7,374 nucleotides of DNA from Acidimicrobiaceae bacterium (GTDB lineage Bacteria > Actinomycetota > Acidimicrobiia > Acidimicrobiales > Ilumatobacteraceae), in assembly GCA_947486675.1 (NCBI GenBank), contig CANKUF010000032.1, positions 1 through 7,374 of the forward strand, in the 5' to 3' direction. Each line of letters opens with the position of its first letter. Position 1 is the first letter of the stretch. The notes under the pieces are model-generated. The model was not told the origin of the DNA, searched no databases, and was given only the letters and a program-made list of their open reading frames with translations. The translations under genes were made by a program, and so were the position numbers. Below, piece by piece: positions 1 to 5,446 of this stretch.

Positions 1-378
1 AGTTGCCTTGTTTGTTGACGTCACCGTCCACTGCGCATCGTCCGTTGACCACTGCGCTTGTGTGACTAACTGTCCGTAGCGAATGTTTTTTTCGATTCCG
101 AACTGAGCAACGGTTTGTTTGAGATACTGCAAAATTGACGGACCATCGGCAATGGACTTTGCTTCAGTCCATGGCTTAAAACTGAACCCAAGCGTGTGCA
201 TGTCACTGTCTGAACGAATGCCCGGGTACTTGAACAAATCCCACGTGCCGCCAAGACCATCGCGTCCTTCCAATATGACGTAGCTGCGATCTGGGCTCAT
301 GGTTTGCAAGTGATAGGCAGCGCCAATACCTGAAAGCCCCGCACCTACCACCACGACATCTACGTGTTCGGAAGTCAT
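1..378 (-). CDS. EthA-like flavin-containing (Baeyer-Villiger type) monooxygenase, N-terminal 126 residues, cut by window edge
   Basis: The reading frame is open from an ATG at 378-376 to the left edge, so only the N-terminal FAD domain is visible. Residues 6-24 form the first beta strand and the dinucleotide-binding loop GAGLSG (Gly12, Gly14, Gly17). Glu37 ends the second strand, where FAD-ribose binding is expected. The segment GGTWDLFKYPGIRSDSDM (residues 43-60) is nearly the same as in EthA, the ethionamide-activating Baeyer-Villiger monooxygenase of mycobacteria, and typifies that branch. Such enzymes use NADPH and O2 to insert oxygen into ketones or aldehydes, or to oxidise sulfur or nitrogen. 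The actual substrate cannot be read from the sequence. The diagnostic FxGxxxHxxxWP fingerprint would lie beyond the edge. The start is the first Met, directly before the flavin strand. An AGGG lies 8 nt upstream as a possible ribosome site. It follows the pyruvate kinase gene on the same strand with a 45-nt gap and no clear terminator, so cotranscription is likely. No signal peptide is seen, so it is probably cytoplasmic. Confidence 0.88.
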   Translation of the reverse strand, partial: MTSEHVDVVVVGAGLSGIGAAYHLQTMSPDRSYVILEGRDGLGGTWDLFKYPGIRSDSDMHTLGFSFKPWTEAKSIADGPSILQYLKQTVAQFGIEKNIRYGQLVTQAQWSTDDAQWTVTSTNKAT

Positions 379-389
379 GGGTAAAACCC
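379..389 (-). repeat. Small inverted repeat abutting the monooxygenase start codon
   Basis: GGGT (379-382) and ACCC (386-389) form a 4-bp inverted repeat with a 3-nt loop. It lies in the 45-nt spacer between the pyruvate kinase stop and the monooxygenase ATG, ending right at that ATG. In the minus-strand mRNA it could briefly occlude the AGGG that may serve as ribosome-binding site. Four base pairs are easily met by chance, so this is only a possible regulatory structure. Confidence 0.2.
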
Positions 390-423
390 TAATCCTTTAG
401 CCAATGGGCACACGAGTGCAACG

Positions 424-1758
424 TTAGGCGTTATGCACCCAAATGGTGTCGGCTGCTGAACGAATATTCTCGCGCGATGCACACACCACCACTAGCTCGT
501 TGAACTGCACCAAACCAGCGTCTAATGCTGCATTAAACGCGTCATCAACGGCAACAGTCATATCGATATTGCGCTGACATATCAATGGCGTCACTCCCCA
601 GTACAAGCGCAAACGCCTTGCGGTTTCTTGTGAAGGAGTTGCTGCAATAATTTGCGCTCCAGGTCGACATGCAGAAAGAATCTCGCTTGAATAGCCAGAA
701 TAGGTAAGCGCAATAATGCTTGCGGCGCCAGTTCGTTGCGCAAGCGCTGCAGTTGCAGCCCCAACCGCAGACTCAGTTGGATGAGCATCGGCAAACGACT
801 TATGACCGTCATGGCTCTCGTTCGCTTCACAAATTCTCGCCATTGCAGACACCGCATTGATTGGGTCGTAACCAGTTGCGGTTTCCGCAGACAACATCAC
901 TGCACCGAACCCTTGACGCACTGCGCCAGCAACGTCGGCTACTTCAGCTCGCGTTGGGCGGTGGCTAGTGCGCATGGACTCCAGCATTTCCGTTGCGCAA
1001 ATTGACACTTTGCCTTCGATCATTGCCACCTCGGCAATGCGCTGTTGCATGGTTGGCACTTCCTCGAACGATAATTCGGCACCCAAGTCGCCTCGGGCGG
1101 CCATCACACCATCTGCGGCACGTGTAATTGCTTCAAGGTTCATCAGCGCTTGACGACGTTCAATTTTTGCAATGATGCGAGGTTCATCGCCGACAATGCC
1201 ACGTACTTCTTCAATAATTGCCGAGTCGCGCACGAAGGACAACGCAATCCATTCAGCGCCTCCCTGCTTCGCAGCAGCAATGTCGCCATAATCTTTTTCG
1301 TTCAGTGCCGACACCTTTACGTCAGTGTCTGGAAAGTTCACACCGCGGTGTGGTGCACATTCGCCACCAACCAACACGCGGGCAGTAATGTCGCCGCCAC
1401 GAATGGTCGTGATCCACAATTCAATTTGACCGTCAGCAACCAATACGCGCTCGCCTGCCTGAATACCAATTTCGTGCAAATCAAAGCCGAACATGTCTGG
1501 GGTCAGGTCAATTTCAGTGCCTTCAACAAAAGTGAACGCCACATCACCTGTGCGCAATTTCGGGCCCTGCACGTCAACAAGGATTCCAACATTTGGCGTT
1601 GCAGCTCGGATGTGTTGAATGAGTTCGAGCACTTCATGTGACTCGAGGTACGAACAGTTAATGCGGAATGTGTCTACGCCAGCCTCTACAAGACCTTGCA
1701 ACATGTGCTCGGCGCGTGATGCCGGACCAACTGTGGCGATGATTTTTGTACTACGCAT
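424..1758 (-). CDS. pyk: Pyruvate kinase, short form with K+-independent-type signature
   Basis: Converts phosphoenolpyruvate plus ADP to pyruvate plus ATP, the last step of glycolysis, in the cytoplasm. The start chosen is the ATG at 1758-1756, giving 444 residues that begin MRSTKIIATVGPAS, as expected for the family. A GGTGGA lies 5 nt upstream. An in-frame ATG at 1764 would add two residues and has no better ribosome site. Counting from 1764, Arg34, Asn36 and Ser38 form the RxNxS nucleotide/metal site. The loop DVQGPKLRTG is at 64-73, the B domain spans roughly 75-155, and catalytic Lys200 with metal ligand Glu202 lies in AKIER. Asp226 is in the ARGDLG loop, Thr258 in ATEMLESM, and PTRAEVADVA follows. 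The C-terminal domain is complete but compact; most bacterial enzymes have about 470 or more residues. Lys69 replaces the Glu of K+-dependent enzymes. Tyr39 replaces the usual His and Glu259 the usual Gln or Lys. It is the upstream gene of a probable two-gene unit with the monooxygenase. It may be one of two pyruvate kinases in the genome; only activity data would settle that. Confidence 0.95.
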   Translation of the reverse strand: MRSTKIIATVGPASRAEHMLQGLVEAGVDTFRINCSYLESHEVLELIQHIRAATPNVGILVDVQGPKLRTGDVAFTFVEGTEIDLTPDMFGFDLHEIGIQAGERVLVADGQIELWITTIRGGDITARVLVGGECAPHRGVNFPDTDVKVSALNEKDYGDIAAAKQGGAEWIALSFVRDSAIIEEVRGIVGDEPRIIAKIERRQALMNLEAITRAADGVMAARGDLGAELSFEEVPTMQQRIAEVAMIEGKVSICATEMLESMRTSHRPTRAEVADVAGAVRQGFGAVMLSAETATGYDPINAVSAMARICEANESHDGHKSFADAHPTESAVGAATAALAQRTGAASIIALTYSGYSSEILSACRPGAQIIAATPSQETARRLRLYWGVTPLICQRNIDMTVAVDDAFNAALDAGLVQFNELVVVCASRENIRSAADTIWVHNA

Positions 1759-1763
1759 ACACA

Positions 1764-1769
1764 TCCACC
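1764..1769 (-). promoter_or_regulatory. Candidate ribosome-binding site deciding the pyk start
   Basis: GGTGGA lies 5 nt before the ATG at 1758-1756. It overlaps the alternative in-frame ATG at 1764-1762, which would have the GGTGG touching it and thus no usable spacing. This favours the shorter protein. The match to AGGAGG is imperfect. Confidence 0.4.
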
Positions 1770-1852
1770 ATAGGAGCAGAGAGCCGATAAACGAACCTCA
1801 ATTCGGTTAGCCATCGGCCTGAAACGGCTGTATCATAAGGTTTCCGCAATTT
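1765..1852. promoter_or_regulatory. Divergent intergenic region between pyk and tRNA-Gly, with a shared -10-like element
   Basis: This 88-nt spacer must hold promoters for both directions. TATCAT at 1831-1836 is a 5/6 match to the bacterial -10 box on the plus strand and lies 16 nt before the mature tRNA 5' end. On the minus strand the overlapping TATGAT (1837-1832) is also a 5/6 match and would give a pyk leader of roughly 65 nt. I could not find a convincing -35 hexamer for either direction. TTAGCC at 1807-1812 is the best-placed plus-strand candidate and matches poorly. Treat both promoters as tentative. Confidence 0.35.
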
Positions 1853-1927
<75 letters not shown>

Positions 1928-1931
1928 TTAC

Positions 1932-1955
1932 GGTTACCGCATGCCCCAGGTAACC
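1932..1955 (+). promoter_or_regulatory. 7-bp inverted repeat with the esterase start codon in its loop
   Basis: GGTTACC (1932-1938) and GGTAACC (1949-1955) are perfect reverse complements separated by a 10-nt loop (1939-1948). The loop contains the ATG at 1941-1943. In RNA all seven pairs are Watson-Crick. No T tract follows, so it is not a standard intrinsic terminator. It lies between the tRNA 3' end and the esterase coding region and could act as a translation-control hairpin, a processing signal, a terminator without a U tract, or a protein-binding DNA palindrome. The symmetry is directly visible; any function is inference. Confidence 0.5.
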
Positions 1956-3368
1956 ACAATCACCACCCCTTCAGGTTTGCTCCGCGGTAATTCCCGCCCA
2001 GATGGTGGATGCGAATTTCTCGGCATTCGTTATGCCACCGCTGTGCGCCACCAGAACCCTGAAGACATCACCACAACAGAGGGTGTTTTAGACGCAACCA
2101 AGTTCGGCCCAATCTGCCCACAGATTCCTGGCGCATTAGAAATCATTTTGGGTGCAGATACCACAAACATTTCTGAAGACTGCCTGAACCTAAACGTTTT
2201 CACTCCATCAACTCCGTCGTCTCAACCACAACTTCCCGTCGTGGTTTGGATCCATGGTGGCGCATACAACAATGGATCAAATTCGGTTCCCTTGTACCAC
2301 GGCTCCTCGCTCGCATCTCGTGGCGTTGTGGTTGTGTCCATCAACTATCGACTTGGTTCATTTGGATTTCTCGGTGACAACAACTTTGGAATTCTCGACA
2401 TGATCTCGGCGCTTCGTTGGGTGCAGCGCAATATTGCTTCCTTTGATGGCGATGTCAACAACGTCACCATCATTGGCGAGTCTGCCGGTGGTTCGGCAGT
2501 GGTTTCACTGATGAGCAGTCCAGAAGCCAAGGGTTTGTTTCACAAAGCATGGGCCATGAGTCCAAGCATCGGGCAACTTCGAACCAAGGACCGCGCCATA
2601 CAAGCCGAACAAACATTCTTTGAACACGCAGAAGTTTCTTCACGACAAGATTTACAGAGCTTCACTATTGATGAAATGTTGGGAGTGCAAGCAAAGCTTG
2701 AAGCAATCCCAACTGAAAACTTTGACCATTTCACTCCCGCTGCAGGTGGAGGTGCATTGCCACACGACATCTTGGAAACAGCTGCCGCATCCCCTCTGCC
2801 GTTTGTTGTCGGTACAAATCGCGATGAGAACCGACTGTGGGCGGCTTTAGACCCAGCGCAGAACCAGCAGAGCGAGGAACACTGGGACGAACTGTGTACA
2901 CAGACTTTTGGCGAACATGCAGCGCGCGCCAAAAGCACGTACGAGCAAAATCGGCCAAACGAACTTCCGTGGCAACTCATTTCTTCAGTACGCACCGATA
3001 CGGCATTTCGCCAGCGCGCACAGAGAATCGCGGAACAGCGAGTTGCTGCCAACAACAAAACCTGGATGTACTGGTTTACGTGGCCTACGCCAGTGCTCGA
3101 TGGAATAGTTGGTAGTTGTCATGGTCTTGATATTCCATTTGCGTTCGACAATTTGTCGATACCTGGGACAGATGGCCTAACGGGCGAAGGCCCAGAGCGT
3201 GCAGCAATCGCCACAAAATTCGCCGGTGAGATCGTGCAATTCGCCCGGACGTCGGCGCCAACTTGGCCAGCCTTTGACACCCAGAACCGCCAAACCCTTG
3301 AGATCAACGCCGATATGGAGGTCCTCACAGACCCTGAAGGCGAGATCCGCAGTCTCTTTGTGAACTAG
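1941..3368 (+). CDS. Type B carboxylesterase (alpha/beta hydrolase, carboxylesterase/lipase family)
   Basis: Hydrolyses carboxylic esters; the natural substrate is unknown. The 475-residue protein is slightly shorter than the usual 500 or so. It starts directly with the family N-terminus (TPSGLLRG near residues 9-16, then FLGIRYA at 26-32). EDCLNLNVF at 79-87 is the second family signature. The oxyanion-hole motif HGGAY is at 105-109. The nucleophile elbow GESAGG has Ser181, where GESAGA is commoner. The acid is Glu296 in GTNRDEN, and the base is His394 in SCHGLDIPF. The triad is therefore complete and the enzyme should be active. No signal peptide or membrane segment is seen, so it is probably cytoplasmic, unlike many secreted relatives. 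The ATG at 1941 fits the family start, and the next in-frame initiator (TTG at 1977) would cut into conserved sequence. There is no Shine-Dalgarno sequence, and the start lies in a hairpin loop 13 nt behind tRNA-Gly. The formate dehydrogenase genes follow on the same strand after 59 nt. Confidence 0.93.
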   Translation: MPQVTTITTPSGLLRGNSRPDGGCEFLGIRYATAVRHQNPEDITTTEGVLDATKFGPICPQIPGALEIILGADTTNISEDCLNLNVFTPSTPSSQPQLPVVVWIHGGAYNNGSNSVPLYHGSSLASRGVVVVSINYRLGSFGFLGDNNFGILDMISALRWVQRNIASFDGDVNNVTIIGESAGGSAVVSLMSSPEAKGLFHKAWAMSPSIGQLRTKDRAIQAEQTFFEHAEVSSRQDLQSFTIDEMLGVQAKLEAIPTENFDHFTPAAGGGALPHDILETAAASPLPFVVGTNRDENRLWAALDPAQNQQSEEHWDELCTQTFGEHAARAKSTYEQNRPNELPWQLISSVRTDTAFRQRAQRIAEQRVAANNKTWMYWFTWPTPVLDGIVGSCHGLDIPFAFDNLSIPGTDGLTGEGPERAAIATKFAGEIVQFARTSAPTWPAFDTQNRQTLEINADMEVLTDPEGEIRSLFVN

Positions 3369-3427
3369 TTCAGGAAAAACTCAATTTCGAGGGCTCACTG
3401 TCGCTCTAACCCTTATTTCGCCTACGC
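3369..3427 (+). other. Intergenic spacer between esterase and formate dehydrogenase genes
   Basis: This 59-nt spacer holds no convincing intrinsic terminator. AGGG at 3390-3393 could pair with CCCT at 3410-3413 across a 16-nt loop, which is weak and lacks a T run. No clear -35/-10 pair and no Shine-Dalgarno sequence before the TTG at 3428 are visible. Read-through from the esterase, or a leaderless transcript starting at the TTG, are both possible. Confidence 0.4.
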
Positions 3428-5431
3428 TTGGAAGCCTTGACTACCAACGCATCGCTCCCCGAACTCGAGGCCATCGTCCGCCAATTTGCCGACCTTGAAG
3501 GCGGCATGCTGCCAGCGCTGCACGCCGTTCAACATCACGCCAGATATATCAGCAAAGATCTCATCCCGGTGTTCGCCGATGTATTCAATGTCACGGTTTC
3601 CGAAGTGCATGGCGTCATCACCTTTTACAAAGACTTCCGCACCGAAGAACCAGCCGGTCCAATCGTGCAGGTGTGCCGCGCAGAAGCATGTCAGTCGCGC
3701 GGCGGCCGCGATGTGTGGGACCGCGCACTGCTTGCAGGCGACGGCAAAAAAGTTGTTGTTGAAGAAGTGTTTTGCTTGGGTCATTGCGCACTCGGCCCAG
3801 CAGCATCTGTTGATGGCCGACTTATTGGTGGCGTAAACGAAACGTCGATTGAAACCATTATTGGGGACGCTATTGCCAAGCGAATTCCCGAGCCGTCAAT
3901 TGATAGCACCGGCGAAGGCATCACTGTGTACGTTCCGCGCGATGCAGCATCACGCGCAGCGGGTGCCGACGATGTTGCTGCAGCATTTGCGAAACAAAAG
4001 GGCGTGCGTGTTGTGCGCAACGGCTCGTGGGGCATGATGTGGCTCGAGCCAATGATCGAAGTTGTCACCAACGAAGGTCGCATTGCATACGGTCCAGTTC
4101 TTGTTGATGACGTTCCAAGTTTGCTCGGCGCTGACGTTCTGAATGGCGGCGCTCACCCACTTCGCCTTGGACTCACAACCGATCTTCCATGGATCAAGCG
4201 TCAGCAACGAGTTACCTACCAACGCGTTGGCGTTGTCGACCCACGTTCTGCACAGGACTACGAAGCAAACGGTGGCGTAAAAGGATTGAAGCGTGCGCTT
4301 GGTATGACGCAAAGCGATGTTGTTACTGAAGTAACTGACAGTGGCCTACGTGGTCGCGGTGGTGCAGCATTGCCAACCGGAATCAAATGGCGCACCGTGC
4401 TTGAAGCGCCAGGCGCAACCAAGTACATCGTGTGCAACGCCGACGAAGGCGATAGCGGAACGTTTGCAGACCGCATGCTCATGGAAGGCGACCCGTTCAT
4501 GCTGCTTGAAGGCATGACCATTGCTGGATGGGCCGTTGGCGCAAACACTGGCTATATCTATGTACGTAGCGAATACCCAGAAGCCATTGAAGCGCTGAAT
4601 AAGGCAATTGACGCGGCAACCGAACAAGGTTGGCTTGGCGACAATGTGTTGGGTTCAGGTTTCGCGTTTACCATTCAGGTTCGTGTTGGTGCAGGTGCAT
4701 ACATCTGCGGCGAAGAAACCGCATTGATCGAAAGCCTCGAAGGCAAGCGCGGTGTTGTTCGCGCGAAGCCACCGATACCAGCACATGTTGGTTTGTTTGG
4801 GAAACCAACCGTGGTCAACAACGTGTTGTCACTCGGAACAATTCCAGCAATCCTCGCCGATGGCGCAGCAGCATATGCGAGCCTTGGTATGGGTCGCAGT
4901 CGTGGAACGCAAGTGTTCCAACTTGCCGGCAACATTGCTCGTGGCGGAATTATGGAAACCGCATTCGGCATCACTCTTGGCGAACTGGTGAACGACCTTG
5001 GTGGAGCAACAGAAAGCGGCCGACCAATTCGCGCCGTGCAAGTTGGTGGCCCGCTTGGTGCGTACTTGCCTACTGACAAGTTTGATTTGCCAATGGATTA
5101 CGAAGCATTCGCGGCAGCCGAAGCAATGGTTGGCCACGGTGGAATTGTGGTGTTTGACGACACCGTGAATATGGCCGCACAGGCCCGTTTTGCCATGGAG
5201 TTCTGCGCTGTTGAAAGCTGCGGAAAGTGCACGCCATGCCGCATTGGATCCACCCGCGGCGTCGAACTTATTGACAAGATCACTGCAGGCATTAATCGCG
5301 ATGCCAACATAGAAGTGCTCGTCGACCTGTGTGAAGTAATGGCCGACGGCTCACTGTGTGCAATGGGTGGCCTCACACCGCTTCCCGTGCGCAGTGCACT
5401 CAAAAATTTCACCGAAGACTTTCAGGGCTAA
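3428..5431 (+). CDS. fdsB: NAD-dependent formate dehydrogenase diaphorase subunit, fused FdsG-FdsB (NuoE-NuoF type)
   Basis: Passes electrons from the formate-oxidising subunit to NAD+ in the cytoplasm. Residues about 10-150 are a NuoE/FdsG thioredoxin-like [2Fe-2S] domain with ligands Cys83, Cys88, Cys116 and Cys120 (CxxxxC and CxxxC). Residues about 165-290 match the extra N-terminal domain of FdsB (ITVYVPRDAA, RNGSWGMMWLEP, AYGPVLVDDVP). Then comes the NuoF core: FMN loop GRGGAALPTGIKW at 309-321, CNADEGDSGTFADR in the Fds rather than the complex I form, and the NADH-site segment GAYICGEETALIESLEGKRG. The N3-type [4Fe-4S] ligands are Cys598, Cys601, Cys604 and Cys644. In many organisms FdsG and FdsB are separate; here they form one 667-residue chain, as in HoxF and in the beta subunit of Methylobacterium FDH1. 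A TAA at 3407 is in frame upstream and there is no early ATG, so the start must be TTG at 3428 or 3437. fdsA follows 15 nt after the stop. A hydrogenase HoxF role is unlikely, because the partner gene encodes a formate dehydrogenase. Confidence 0.95.
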   Translation: MEALTTNASLPELEAIVRQFADLEGGMLPALHAVQHHARYISKDLIPVFADVFNVTVSEVHGVITFYKDFRTEEPAGPIVQVCRAEACQSRGGRDVWDRALLAGDGKKVVVEEVFCLGHCALGPAASVDGRLIGGVNETSIETIIGDAIAKRIPEPSIDSTGEGITVYVPRDAASRAAGADDVAAAFAKQKGVRVVRNGSWGMMWLEPMIEVVTNEGRIAYGPVLVDDVPSLLGADVLNGGAHPLRLGLTTDLPWIKRQQRVTYQRVGVVDPRSAQDYEANGGVKGLKRALGMTQSDVVTEVTDSGLRGRGGAALPTGIKWRTVLEAPGATKYIVCNADEGDSGTFADRMLMEGDPFMLLEGMTIAGWAVGANTGYIYVRSEYPEAIEALNKAIDAATEQGWLGDNVLGSGFAFTIQVRVGAGAYICGEETALIESLEGKRGVVRAKPPIPAHVGLFGKPTVVNNVLSLGTIPAILADGAAAYASLGMGRSRGTQVFQLAGNIARGGIMETAFGITLGELVNDLGGATESGRPIRAVQVGGPLGAYLPTDKFDLPMDYEAFAAAEAMVGHGGIVVFDDTVNMAAQARFAMEFCAVESCGKCTPCRIGSTRGVELIDKITAGINRDANIEVLVDLCEVMADGSLCAMGGLTPLPVRSALKNFTEDFQG

Positions 5432-5433
5432 CA

Positions 5434-5439
5434 AGGGAA
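5434..5439 (+). promoter_or_regulatory. Shine-Dalgarno sequence of fdsA
   Basis: AAGGGA lies in the 15-nt gap between the fdsGB stop (5429-5431) and the fdsA ATG (5447), with 7 nt of spacing. It fixes the fdsA start. It also contrasts with the absence of such a site before the esterase and fdsGB genes. Confidence 0.7.
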
Positions 5440-5446
5440 CATCAAC

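Noticed and set aside
1150..1641. A 163-codon plus-strand open frame inside pyruvate kinase
   Set aside because: It is antisense to conserved pyruvate kinase motifs, has no ribosome site and no protein-family features.
1751..1771. A six-codon upstream ORF (ATG at 1771-1769 to TAG at 1753-1751, minus strand) overlapping the pyk start
   Set aside because: It has no ribosome site of its own and no attenuator-like codon run or following hairpin; such tiny frames arise by chance.
2540..3058. A 172-codon minus-strand open frame inside the esterase gene
   Set aside because: It lies wholly antisense to a gene with a complete catalytic triad. Its translation is rich in Ser and Cys, has no recognisable motif and looks like a shadow frame.
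3390..3413. Possible terminator hairpin AGGG/CCCT after the esterase
   Set aside because: Only 4 bp with a 16-nt loop and no T tract, which is too weak for an intrinsic terminator.
4630..5076. A 148-codon plus-strand open frame inside the fused diaphorase gene
   Set aside because: The translation is very rich in Arg, Trp and Cys, typical of a wrong frame, and overlaps the conserved NADH-binding region of fdsGB.
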